DNA of 64,000 nucleotides. It comes from an uncultured Bacteroidales bacterium (lineage in GTDB: Bacteria > Bacteroidota > Bacteroidia > Bacteroidales > F082). Shown piece by piece: positions 16,276 through 24,310 of this stretch (position 1 is the first letter of the stretch; the number at the start of each line of letters is the position of its first letter). The notes below the pieces were generated by a model, which worked only from the letters and a program-made list of their open reading frames with translations, was not told where the DNA came from and ran no database searches. The translations under genes were made by a program, and so were the position numbers. Where the stretch lies: contig CAJOCJ010000006.1 of the NCBI GenBank assembly GCA_905236635.1, positions 64,055 to 128,054 on the forward strand, read 5' to 3'.

Positions 16276-17109
16276 TTATATTTTTGACAAGTCAATCTTA
16301 AAAACTTTTTCTTTGTTGCTGCACTGGAAGATGCATGTGTCGCAGCTCGAGAGCTCGCCTTTCAGACGACGTTTTATCATGTCGTCGATGCTATCGTGAA
16401 CGCTCTCAATCTTGATGTGGTTGCTTATTTCCGCTGCGAAAGCGTACATCAAAAGCATCCTCGCGTCCTCTTTCTTGATGCCGCGCTGACGCATGTAGAA
16501 CATAGCATCCTGGTCGAGTTGGCCTGTAGAGGTGCCATGCGAACATTTCACGTCATCAGCATAAATCTCCAAAAATGGCATGGTGTTGATCTTCGCCTTG
16601 TCGGTCAAGATGATGTTGCTGTTGTTCTGATATGCGTTGGTTTTCTGTGCGTGTGGAGCCACCATCACGTGTCCGTTGAACACCGCCGACGCCTCGTCGT
16701 CCAAAATGCCCTTGAACTTCTCGTTGCTGGTGCAGTTCGGCACGTTGTGGTTGATCTTCATGAGGTTCTCGACGTGCTGTTTCTTGTCGAGGAGATACAA
16801 TCCGTAGATTTGCAGGTCGGCGCCCTCGCCGTTGAGGTCGACGTGATAGTTGTTCTGCACCTTGCCGCTGTTGAACGTCACAATCACGAAGTGCACGCTG
16901 CTATTTGCGGCCTGCTTGATGTTGATATGTGTCGTGAGCTCCGAGTCGTCGTTGAGGTTCTGGATTCTGTACAGCTCAAGGGTGGAGTTTTCCTCCATCA
17001 CAATGTCGCACTGCTCCTCGTTCGACTGCAGATGACTGCTGTCATCGAGTATCACGAGCTGCCGACTCTGGTTTTTCGCGACCGTTATGTTGTTTTCGAG
17101 ATAAGCCAT
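16276..17109 (-). CDS. sufD: Fe-S cluster assembly protein SufD (short form)
   Basis: SufD pairs with SufB in the SufBC2D scaffold. The 277 residues cover the beta-helix core and C-terminal helices. They include the key histidine in DVKCSHGTSTGQLD (about 215), DQDAMFYMRQRGI, and a cysteine-bearing tail (LSSCDTCIFQC). The N-terminal helical region of ordinary SufD (roughly 140 residues) is absent: the start is 11 bases after the sufC stop with no room for it. The core motifs look intact, so it is probably functional as a minimal SufD. Confidence 0.9.
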   Translation of the reverse strand: MAYLENNITVAKNQSRQLVILDDSSHLQSNEEQCDIVMEENSTLELYRIQNLNDDSELTTHINIKQAANSSVHFVIVTFNSGKVQNNYHVDLNGEGADLQIYGLYLLDKKQHVENLMKINHNVPNCTSNEKFKGILDDEASAVFNGHVMVAPHAQKTNAYQNNSNIILTDKAKINTMPFLEIYADDVKCSHGTSTGQLDQDAMFYMRQRGIKKEDARMLLMYAFAAEISNHIKIESVHDSIDDMIKRRLKGELSSCDTCIFQCSNKEKVFKIDLSKI

Positions 17110-17120
17110 TGTCGTAAGTG

Positions 17121-17873
17121 TTAGAGATTCAGTTCTTTAACCCATTCGTAACCTTTTTCTTCAAGCTCGAGCGCGAGTTTTTTGTCGCCCGACTTCACGA
17201 TGCGGCCGTCGTACATCACATGCACGAAATCTGGCACGATATAATCCAGAAGTCGTTGATAGTGAGTGATTACCACGAAGGCGTTATGCTCGTTGTGCAG
17301 CTGGTTGACGCCGTTTGCCACTATTCTCAATGCGTCGATGTCGAGGCCTGAGTCGGTCTCGTCGAGGATGGAGAGCTCAGGTTCAAGCATCGCCATCTGG
17401 AAGATCTCGTTTTTCTTCTTCTCGCCGCCTGAAAAGCCCACGTTGACATAACGGTTCTGCAGTTTCTCGGTGATCTCCACCATAGCCTGCTTCTGCTTCA
17501 TCATCTTGGTGAACTCTATCATCGACATCGGTGGAAGTCCCTGATATTCGCGTTTCGCATTGACGGCTGTTCGCATGAAGTTCTGCATCGAGACGCCCGG
17601 AATCTCCACTGGATACTGGAAACTAAGGAATATGCCGAGGTTGGCACGCTCCTCTGGTGGCATTCCCACTATGTTCTGGCCTTTGTACCAGATCTCGCCT
17701 TCGGTGATCTCGTAGCCTTCGCGTCCTGTCACGGCAGCGGCCCAGGTGCTCTTGCCTGTTCCGTTAGGCCCCATGATGGCGTGAATCTCGCCCTCGTTCA
17801 CTCCGAGGTTGAATCCTTTTAATATTTCCTTGCCTCCGATTGAGACGTGTAAATTCTTGATATTCAGTAACAT
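17121..17873 (-). CDS. sufC: Fe-S cluster assembly ATPase SufC
   Basis: ABC-type ATPase of the SufBCD scaffold. The 250-residue product has Walker A GPNGTGKSTWAAAV (about 34-47), a FLSFQYPVEIPGV Q-loop segment typical of SufC, and signature LSGGE-like GFSGGEKKKNEI. Walker B is LSILDETDSGLDIDALRIV, with H-loop VVITHYQRLLDY. It starts 33 bases after sufB; that gap is a heptamer tract. It lies in the order sufB-sufC-sufD. Confidence 0.97.
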   Translation of the reverse strand: MLLNIKNLHVSIGGKEILKGFNLGVNEGEIHAIMGPNGTGKSTWAAAVTGREGYEITEGEIWYKGQNIVGMPPEERANLGIFLSFQYPVEIPGVSMQNFMRTAVNAKREYQGLPPMSMIEFTKMMKQKQAMVEITEKLQNRYVNVGFSGGEKKKNEIFQMAMLEPELSILDETDSGLDIDALRIVANGVNQLHNEHNAFVVITHYQRLLDYIVPDFVHVMYDGRIVKSGDKKLALELEEKGYEWVKELNL

Positions 17874-17881
17874 ATCTATAG

Positions 17882-17911
17882 TCTTTTATCTATTATCTTT
17901 TATCTATTATC
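17882..17911. repeat. Heptamer tandem tract between sufB and sufC
   Basis: Alternating 7-mers TTTTATC and TATTATC repeated twice, touching the sufB stop and ending just before the sufC start. Confidence 0.75.
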
Positions 17912-19355
17912 CAACGGAACCTTCAAGTGTTATCGATAGCAACTTCTGTGCCTCCACGGCAAATTCCATCGGTAGTTTGTTCAAAACATCCTTCGCGTAG
18001 CCGTTGACAATCAATCCGATAGCTTTCTCTGTCGGGATGCCGCGCTGGTTACAATAGAACAGCTGGTCTTCCGAAATCTTCGATGTCGTGGCCTCGTGCT
18101 CGAGGATGCTGCTGTCATTGCCGCATTCCACGTAAGGCCAGGTGTGCGCGCCGCATTGGTCGCCCAGAAGCAACGAGTCGCATTGCGAAAAGTTACGGCA
18201 GTTCGAAGCTTCAGGCACCACCTTCACTAGTCCGCGGTAGCCGTTCTGGCTGTGTCCTGCCGAGATACCTTTCGAGATGATGGTCGAGCGGCTGTTTTTG
18301 CCTATGTGAATCATCTTCGTGCCGGTGTCGGCCTGCTGCCAGTTGTTGGTGACAGCCACAGAGTAAAACTCCGCCACGGTGTTGTCACCTTTCAGGATGC
18401 AGCTCGGGTATTTCCAAGTGATGGCAGAACCTGTCTCGACCTGTGTCCACGAGATCTTGGCGTTGTCGCCACGGCAAATGCCGCGTTTTGTCACGAAGTT
18501 ATAGATACCGCCCTTGCCGTCTTTGTCGCCCGGATACCAGTTCTGCACTGTCGAATATTTCACTTCAGCGTCTTTCTCAGAAATGATTTCCACGATAGCC
18601 GCATGTAACTGATTTTCATCACGTTGTGGAGCGGTGCAGCCTTCCATATAGCTCACGTATGCGCCTTCGTCGGCAACGATCAAAGTTCTCTCAAACTGAC
18701 CCGTATTTGCTGCATTTATGCGGAAATACGTTGAAAGCTCAATAGGGCAGCGTACACCCTTAGGTACATAGCAGAACGATCCGTCGCTGAAGACGGCCGA
18801 GTTCAATGCTGCGAAGTAGTTGTCGGTGTAAGGCACTACCTTTCCGAGGTATTTCTTCACCAAGTCGGGGTGCTGTTTTACCGCCTCGCTAAACGACATG
18901 AAGATTATGCCGTGCTTTGACAGTGTCTCCTGGAACGTGGTCTTAACTGAAGTGGAGTCCATGACGGCATCGACGGCGACACCCGAGAGTTTTTTCTGCT
19001 CGTCAAGCGAGATGCCTAGTTTGTCGAAGGTTGCCAGAAGCTCTGGATCGACTTCGTCGAGGCTCTTTGCCTTGCGCTGTTTTGGCGCTGCGTAATATAT
19101 AATGTCTTGATAATCAATAGGTGGAATGGTGAGGTGTGCCCATGTCGGCTGTTTCAGTGTCAGCCAGTGACGATAGGCCTTCAGACGGAACTCCAGCAGC
19201 CACTCCGGCTCCTCTTTCTTATTCGAAATCAGGCGGATGATGTCCTCGCTCAAGCCCTTCGGTATCAAATCGGTCTCGATGTCGGTCACAAAACCGAACT
19301 CATAATCCTTATTGGTTACTTCCTCGATAATATTTTCCTTTGGATTTGAATCCAT
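17907..19355 (-). CDS. sufB: Fe-S cluster assembly scaffold SufB
   Basis: SufB is the core scaffold on which Fe-S clusters are built. From the ATG at 19355 it has 482 residues. Typical segments are [26 protein letters not shown] (split here: [21 protein letters not shown]), [37 protein letters not shown] with the conserved cysteine, and [23 protein letters not shown] promoter element at 19384-19391 precedes it. It is the first gene of the sufBCD block. Confidence 0.97.
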   Translation of the reverse strand: MDSNPKENIIEEVTNKDYEFGFVTDIETDLIPKGLSEDIIRLISNKKEEPEWLLEFRLKAYRHWLTLKQPTWAHLTIPPIDYQDIIYYAAPKQRKAKSLDEVDPELLATFDKLGISLDEQKKLSGVAVDAVMDSTSVKTTFQETLSKHGIIFMSFSEAVKQHPDLVKKYLGKVVPYTDNYFAALNSAVFSDGSFCYVPKGVRCPIELSTYFRINAANTGQFERTLIVADEGAYVSYMEGCTAPQRDENQLHAAIVEIISEKDAEVKYSTVQNWYPGDKDGKGGIYNFVTKRGICRGDNAKISWTQVETGSAITWKYPSCILKGDNTVAEFYSVAVTNNWQQADTGTKMIHIGKNSRSTIISKGISAGHSQNGYRGLVKVVPEASNCRNFSQCDSLLLGDQCGAHTWPYVECGNDSSILEHEATTSKISEDQLFYCNQRGIPTEKAIGLIVNGYAKDVLNKLPMEFAVEAQKLLSITLEGSVG

Positions 19356-19383
19356 AAAAACAATTTCTAAAAATATTAATTTG

Positions 19384-19391
19384 CAAAAATA
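19384..19391 (-). promoter_or_regulatory. -7 element for sufBCD
   Basis: TATTTTTG on the minus strand. It lies between the -33 and -7 boxes of the divergent plus-strand promoter, so the two promoters overlap physically. Confidence 0.65.
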
Positions 19392-19404
19392 CAAAAAAAA
19401 TCTT

Positions 19405-19412
19405 TAACTTTG
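19405..19412 (+). promoter_or_regulatory. Promoter of the PHP-like/GT39 pair
   Basis: TAACTTTG with TTTG (19380-19383) 21 bases upstream. Confidence 0.65.
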
Positions 19413-19430
19413 CATCATATTTTTTTTGAC

Positions 19431-20453
19431 ATGTCGGAAAGAAAATTTTGGAAAAAGATAAAAAGTAACAGGTTCTATCTCGCTTTGACGGGAATTATTG
19501 GGGTTATCTTATTGATAATCTTGGTGTTATATCTCGCCGTTCCTTCATATACCTTTGCGGAAATAGAACCTTTCAACGGCGACTTCATCTATAATCCTTA
19601 TTCCGAAATCAATCGTATAAATTATTTCGATTTCCGTTCCGAAAATATTGAAAATCAAGGAGTTAAAGTCTATGAATACGGCTATGCCCTGACGGGTACG
19701 CGTTATCTTTGTTTTGGTTATAAGAATAAAAGAAAAATCGACTATCCGTTTCTGCAAAGCATTCATTATAAACAGTTTAACATCGATAAATTAAATAAAA
19801 ACTGTCGCTTGGTGGCTCTGGCGCACCCGTCGAAGGGCTTTAAAAAAGGACAGCTGACACGTCTTGACCATTATCGGGTGATGGAGGCACTGAGCGAGAA
19901 TGATAACTCGTTGTATTACTGGGACATAGCTCTCTCAAACGGGCATCGAGTGAATATCATCGCGACGGGTAAAAACCACATGACGGCCTGCATAGGGGAG
20001 AATGATGCCGAGTCGGTGTATAAATCACTGGAAACAGGTAATGCCTATGCTGTAAAATATAATGGCAGTCTTATCGAAATGCCTGAGCTTCAGGAAGTTA
20101 CATTGAAAAATGACACTGTTATTGTCGCTGTTTCCGAAAAGGCGAAAGAGTTCCGTTTCATCGGTCAGAATGCGATGGTGAAAAAGACGGTTAGCGATGT
20201 CTCGGAGGCATGCTATGTGTTTCAAAAAGACGACACTTATATCAGGACTGAGGTTGAGTTTGATAATGGTAACACATTGTATCTTAATCCGTTAGTCCGT
20301 CATCAATATCAATATTTCTTTGATTTAGACAAGGTGAAAGTCATGAAAGGCCGTACCTATCTTATGTGGGCGGTTTATATCATCGTGGCAGTGTTTTTGT
20401 TAAGAATGTTTTATATCAACGTCACTACAAAAAATGAAAATTCAGGAGAATAA
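19431..20453 (+). CDS. Membrane-anchored protein with degenerate PHP-like domain
   Basis: The 340-residue protein (ATG at 19431) has a membrane helix near the N-terminus (about 14-35) and another near the C-terminus (YLMWAVYIIVAVFLLRMFYI). Between them LVALAHPSKGF and YYWDIALSNGHRVNIIATGKNHM resemble late motifs of PHP-type phosphoesterases. The N-terminal metal-binding HxH is absent: the matching place reads FIYNPYSEIN. I infer a catalytically inactive extracytoplasmic domain. It overlaps the GT39 gene by 20 bases, implying a shared glycan-related job. The PHP relation is tentative. Confidence 0.6.
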   Translation: MSERKFWKKIKSNRFYLALTGIIGVILLIILVLYLAVPSYTFAEIEPFNGDFIYNPYSEINRINYFDFRSENIENQGVKVYEYGYALTGTRYLCFGYKNKRKIDYPFLQSIHYKQFNIDKLNKNCRLVALAHPSKGFKKGQLTRLDHYRVMEALSENDNSLYYWDIALSNGHRVNIIATGKNHMTACIGENDAESVYKSLETGNAYAVKYNGSLIEMPELQEVTLKNDTVIVAVSEKAKEFRFIGQNAMVKKTVSDVSEACYVFQKDDTYIRTEVEFDNGNTLYLNPLVRHQYQYFFDLDKVKVMKGRTYLMWAVYIIVAVFLLRMFYINVTTKNENSGE

Positions 20454-21987
20454 AATCGACAAATATATCGCTTGGTTGCTGATAATCAGTGCGTTAGTGC
20501 GCGGGTTCCTTGCCACTGTCATCGAGTTTGGCAACGACGAGGTCTATTACTGGACTTACGCCATGTACCCCGACTGGAGTCATTTTGACCATCCGGGGAT
20601 GGTGGGCTGGCTGATGCAGATTTTTAGTCTTAACTTATTGTTCCACAGTGAGTTCGCCTTGCGACTGTCGTCGATAATATTCATGACAATCGATACCTAT
20701 ATTATATATAGACTCGGTTGTCTGGTGAAGAACAAACTGGCCGGTTTTTATGCGGCTCTGCTATACACCGCCTCGTTGTATTGCTTTATCATCACTGGCG
20801 TTTTCATCATGCCGGATACCCCGCTGATGATGTTCACGTTATTGTCGTTGTGGTTTTTTATCAATGCGATGCGTGGTGGCGTAGAGACGCACGGCCGTAC
20901 GTCTCTACTTTGGGCTGGTCTCTTTGCTGGTCTCGCCCTATTGTCGAAATATTCTGCCGTCTTCATCTGGGCGGGCGTGGGGTTATATGTCCTGATTTAT
21001 GACCGTAAGCAACTGAAAAACAAATACTTATATCTCTCGGCCTTGATTTCTGTCGTATGCATGCTTCCTGTCTTGATTTGGAATATGCAGAACGATTTCA
21101 TCAGTTTCACCTTCCATGGCGACCGTGTCAGTCTGTTCGGACCACTGCAGCCATTGGATTTCGTCGCAGAGATTGCTGGTGAGTTGGGTTACAACAATCC
21201 TATCAATTACGTGTTGATAATCATAGCGTTAGTGGTGTTTTTCAAAGGCAGAAAATACTTGGACTCCACATGCGGGCGCCTCTTGCTTTGTTTCGCGCTC
21301 CCGTTCATCGCGGTTTTCTGGTTTTTCTCACTGACGCGCCCGATCCTTCCACATTGGTCGGCGCCCGCATTTTCGGTGCTCTTGTTGTTCCCGGCATCGT
21401 ATCTTGCTGAGAAACAATCGATTACAGGCAAGACGGACAAACTGCCGAAGTCTATTGTCGCGACATTAACGCTGTTGATTTTTGTTCTGTTTTTCGGCGT
21501 TATGGAGATTGAGACGGGCATTGTGCCGTTGCGATTCGGCGAGCGTGCCAACACGGTGCAGTATTACGGTGAGGGCGATTTTACCACCACCATCTACGGA
21601 TGGAGGTCGATAAAAGACGACTTCCAGAAGATACGTAAGCAGAGGGTTGAAGAATGCCAGATGAAAGAAACGGATGGCATGATTGGACTCCAGTGGTTCC
21701 CGATGGCGAATTTTGATTATTACGTAGCTAATCCATTGGGTATCAATATGTATGGTCTAAGAGACATCGATAAAATTCACAAATATTATTGGATCAACGA
21801 ATATCGTGGCGGATTGCAAAAAGGCGCTGATTACTGGTTTTTGAACGAGAGTTCCGATTATTACGCCCCTGAGCGTTATCTTGATAACAAGTTTGAAGAG
21901 ATTATTCCTTGCGACACTATTGTTGTCGACCGTTGTGGTACGCCTGCAAAATACGTCTTCGTTTACATGTGCAAAGGTCTGAAATAG
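20434..21987 (+). CDS. GT39/ArnT-like integral membrane glycosyltransferase
   Basis: The 517-residue protein has about ten membrane helices. The first periplasmic loop holds the signature FGNDEVYYWTYAMYPDW plus HFDHPGMVGWL, which marks lipid-phosphate-sugar-dependent transferases of the PMT/ArnT type. It probably moves a sugar from a polyprenyl carrier to lipid or protein at the outer face of the inner membrane. Residues about 149-160 (GVETHGRTSLL) are encoded by a 28-bp near-palindrome that looks inserted between two helices. It is coupled to the PHP-like gene by a 20-base overlap. Confidence 0.87.
   Translation: MKIQENKIDKYIAWLLIISALVRGFLATVIEFGNDEVYYWTYAMYPDWSHFDHPGMVGWLMQIFSLNLLFHSEFALRLSSIIFMTIDTYIIYRLGCLVKNKLAGFYAALLYTASLYCFIITGVFIMPDTPLMMFTLLSLWFFINAMRGGVETHGRTSLLWAGLFAGLALLSKYSAVFIWAGVGLYVLIYDRKQLKNKYLYLSALISVVCMLPVLIWNMQNDFISFTFHGDRVSLFGPLQPLDFVAEIAGELGYNNPINYVLIIIALVVFFKGRKYLDSTCGRLLLCFALPFIAVFWFFSLTRPILPHWSAPAFSVLLLFPASYLAEKQSITGKTDKLPKSIVATLTLLIFVLFFGVMEIETGIVPLRFGERANTVQYYGEGDFTTTIYGWRSIKDDFQKIRKQRVEECQMKETDGMIGLQWFPMANFDYYVANPLGINMYGLRDIDKIHKYYWINEYRGGLQKGADYWFLNESSDYYAPERYLDNKFEEIIPCDTIVVDRCGTPAKYVFVYMCKGLK
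20881..20908. repeat. 28-bp near-perfect palindrome inside the GT39 gene
   Basis: GTAGAGACG, then C-ACGGCCGT-A, then CGTCTCTAC; 13 of 14 symmetric pairs match. It is read through in frame. Confidence 0.8.
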
Positions 21988-22102
21988 GGCCGAATTGTAA
22001 AATTTTATTTAGATTTCTTGCAATAAAATGCAATTTATGTTAAAAATGACATAAAACGGTCGATTTTTGCCCAAAAATTTGACACGCTGTTTTTCATATA
22101 GA

Positions 22103-22110
22103 TACATTTG
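22103..22110 (+). promoter_or_regulatory. -7 element for the DUF2851 gene
   Basis: TACATTTG, 19 bases before the ATG at 22130. Confidence 0.55.
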
Positions 22111-22129
22111 CAGAACCAAAACGTGTTTT

Positions 22130-23398
22130 ATGAAAGAGGAGTTTATCTATTATCTCTGGGAAAACAGGCTTCTGTCGAAAGATCTTATGACTGTCGATGG
22201 AGAATCTGTTGATGTGATATCGGTGGGAAATCGTAATTACGACTCTGGTCCCGATTTTCTTGACGCCCGCATCCGGATAGGCAACACTTTATGGGTTGGA
22301 CATGTCGAGATTCACGTCAATGCGTCGGATTGGTTTCGTCATGGGCATCAGCATGACTGCGCGTATAAGAATGTGGTGCTCCATGTGGTGTATTGCAATG
22401 ATACAGAGCGACTTGACATCCCGACGGTGGAGGTTAAAGGCAAGTTTGACGAGGATATTTACGAGAGGTACAGTGGCTTCATGAGGTCGCGGCGATGGAT
22501 TCCGTGCGAGAAGAGTATTGCCGGAATACAGCAGTTCACATGGCTTTCGTGGCTTGAGCGTGTCGTGGTGGAGCGTCTTGAGGTGGAGGTGAAAGATGTT
22601 TTCTCAAGTCTCGCCATGAATCGTTACGACTGGGAAGAGACTCTGTATCAACGTGTTATGCGCTATTGTGGATTGAAGGTCAACAACGACGCCTTTGAGA
22701 GACTTGCCAAGATTTTGCCATTGCGAGTGTTGCGCAAGCACATCGACAACGCCATCCAGGTCGAGGCTATGATTTTCGGCTGTGCTGGCTTCTTTGAGCA
22801 GGAGTTCACGGAGGCTTATCCTGTCCTTCTCCAGAGAGAGTTCAAGATCTTGAAATCCAAGTTTAATCTTGCCGTGATGCCTAGGAGTTGCTGGAAGTTT
22901 ATGAGACTGAGGCCGCCGAATTTTCCGACTGTCCGCCTCGCACAGATTGCTTCGATGGTGTGCATTTGTGACAATCTCTTGTCGAAGCTGCTATCCGTCG
23001 ATAACCTGGATTCGATGCGAAATCTTTTTAATGTTGAAGTCAACGAATATTGGGACACACATTTCCTGTTTGAGAAGCCTTCTAAAGAGCGAAAAAAGAG
23101 TTTTGGGGCCACTGCTACCGACGTTTTGATCATCAATGCGGTGATTCCGATGCTGTTCAGCTATGGAATTTATCATGATAATCAGGAACTGAAGAACAGA
23201 AGTCTTAGTTTTTTGAATGACATGGCGCCAGAGGACAATGTCATAATACGGAGGTTTGGAAAACTGGGGATTGGTGCGTGTAATGCCCAGCAAACACAGG
23301 CACTTCTGCATATGTATAACAACTATTGCAGACGGCGGAAATGCTTGAGTTGCAGGGTGTTTAATGCGATAAAAACGGTCGATAGAACTGCTTATTGA
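22130..23398 (+). CDS. DUF2851 family protein
   Basis: The 422-residue protein (ATG at 22130) belongs to DUF2851, a family found mainly in Bacteroidetes with no settled function. The N-terminal third has NYDSGPDFLDARIRIG followed by WVGHVEIHVNASDWFRHGHQHD and VVLHVVYCND. The order PDF...VEIH resembles a PD-(D/E)xK nuclease core, but the usual lysine is a histidine. The C-terminal part is helical and ends in a cysteine-containing basic tail (NNYCRRRKCLSCRVFN). No signal peptide is visible, so it is probably cytoplasmic. It is monocistronic, ahead of the zapB-like/zapA unit. Confidence 0.8.
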   Translation: MKEEFIYYLWENRLLSKDLMTVDGESVDVISVGNRNYDSGPDFLDARIRIGNTLWVGHVEIHVNASDWFRHGHQHDCAYKNVVLHVVYCNDTERLDIPTVEVKGKFDEDIYERYSGFMRSRRWIPCEKSIAGIQQFTWLSWLERVVVERLEVEVKDVFSSLAMNRYDWEETLYQRVMRYCGLKVNNDAFERLAKILPLRVLRKHIDNAIQVEAMIFGCAGFFEQEFTEAYPVLLQREFKILKSKFNLAVMPRSCWKFMRLRPPNFPTVRLAQIASMVCICDNLLSKLLSVDNLDSMRNLFNVEVNEYWDTHFLFEKPSKERKKSFGATATDVLIINAVIPMLFSYGIYHDNQELKNRSLSFLNDMAPEDNVIIRRFGKLGIGACNAQQTQALLHMYNNYCRRRKCLSCRVFNAIKTVDRTAY

Positions 23399-23440
23399 AA
23401 ATTTTTTCAAAAAAAGTTTGCGTAATACAATATTTTTGCT

Positions 23441-23448
23441 TATTTTTG
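23441..23448 (+). promoter_or_regulatory. Promoter of the coiled-coil/zapA unit
   Basis: TATTTTTG with TTTG (23417-23420) 20 bases upstream. A second TATTTTTG lies 10 bases earlier (23431-23438) but its spacing does not fit. Confidence 0.6.
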
Positions 23449-23482
23449 TGGTCAAATTCTAAAGCAAACTGTAATATTAAAA

Positions 23483-23776
23483 ATGGCTGATTTAAGTGTA
23501 AGACTTTCGGAAATAGAGGTAAAGTTGAGAAAGCTCATAGCGCTTAAGAATCAACTGGTTGAGAAAAACAGCGAGCTCGTTCGCGAGAAGGAGGAACTTC
23601 AACTGAAGGTTGACATTCTGCAGACCGAGAACGAAGAATTGAGAGATAAAATAAATAAAACAACTATTGTTAACGCACTCGGAAACGAGAAAGAAATTGA
23701 AGAAAGTAGGCAGTTAATCAAGGCATTGATGAAAGAGATAGATCAATGTGTTGCGATATTGAACGCCGAACAGTAA
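23483..23776 (+). CDS. Small coiled-coil protein, ZapB-like by position and shape
   Basis: The 97-residue product is almost entirely one coiled coil: heptad leucines run through residues about 4-60 (LSEIEVKLRKLIALKNQLVE and ELQLKVDILQTENEELRDK). No other domain is seen. It is 16 bases ahead of zapA on one transcript. By analogy with ZapB, which bridges ZapA to the chromosome, it may be a divisome partner. The sequence itself shows only a coiled coil. Confidence 0.75.
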   Translation: MADLSVRLSEIEVKLRKLIALKNQLVEKNSELVREKEELQLKVDILQTENEELRDKINKTTIVNALGNEKEIEESRQLIKALMKEIDQCVAILNAEQ

Positions 23777-23792
23777 TAAATAATTGACGGTC

Positions 23793-24086
23793 ATGGCAGA
23801 AAGTGAAGAAATAAGAATCAATATTCAAGTTGCTGAACGCAATTACCGTCTGACTATTGACAAGGCTGATGAGGAGAAGGTGCGGAGAGCCGCGCAGATG
23901 ATTGACGAACGGGTGAAGGAGTTTAAGAAGGTTTACACTGACAAGGATTACCTTTCGTTGGTCTCCATGGCGTGCATACAGTTTGCGACTACCGTCGCGA
24001 AGTATGAGAATGATTCCGCATTCAAGGATCAATATCTTGACAAGCAACTCGATGTCATCGATGACCTGTTGGCTGAAAACTTATAG
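23793..24086 (+). CDS. zapA: Cell division protein ZapA
   Basis: ZapA bundles FtsZ filaments at midcell. The 97-residue product (ATG at 23793; an upstream TTG at 23784 is less likely) has the ZapA N-terminal beta part IRINIQVAERNYRLTIDKADEEKVRRAAQ. A long C-terminal helix, FATTVAKYENDSAFKDQYLDKQLDVIDDLL, supports dimerisation. Position between a coiled-coil gene and a structured RNA, followed by rny, agrees with gene order seen in many bacteria where zapA precedes 6S RNA. Confidence 0.9.
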   Translation: MAESEEIRINIQVAERNYRLTIDKADEEKVRRAAQMIDERVKEFKKVYTDKDYLSLVSMACIQFATTVAKYENDSAFKDQYLDKQLDVIDDLLAENL

Positions 24087-24091
24087 GATTT

Positions 24092-24282
24092 GTCTGTCTG
24101 TCCACCGCATGATGTAACCTTAACAACAATAACAATATTCCGGTTGACTCATGGGTACAAAAACAGGCCTCATCCTAGCAATAGGAGCTTTAACGCCAGT
24201 GGACGTTTGCGTATCGTGGCAGCCATAAGCGTGATATACAAGGGTTTACGATCCCTTTGGGCAGACAGATTTTTTTTCTTTT
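24092..24282 (+). ncRNA. ssrS: Structured RNA, candidate 6S RNA
   Basis: A stretch of about 190 bases without an ORF is closed by a 10-bp stem: CTGTCTGTCC at 24094-24103 pairs with GGGCAGACAG at 24259-24268, with one G-U pair. A run of T follows at 24270-24277. Inside are hairpins TCCTA-GCAA-TAGGA (a GNRA loop) and AAGGG...CCCTT. A long rod with a closing stem directly downstream of zapA is the usual setting of 6S RNA, which binds housekeeping RNA polymerase. I could not align it to a 6S model, so identity rests on position and overall shape. Confidence 0.6.
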
Positions 24283-24310
24283 TCGCGGATGAGTAAAACG
24301 AGTTTTTAAA

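Noticed and set aside
16396-17124. 242-codon open frame antisense to sufD
   Set aside because: Valine- and histidine-rich shadow translation, no family features.
17882-17911. CRISPR-like repeats
   Set aside because: The units are 7 bases without spacers; no cas gene is present.
22018-22033. Hairpin TTGCA-ATAAAA-TGCAA after the GT39 gene as a terminator
   Set aside because: Only 5 bp, AT-rich and without a T run.
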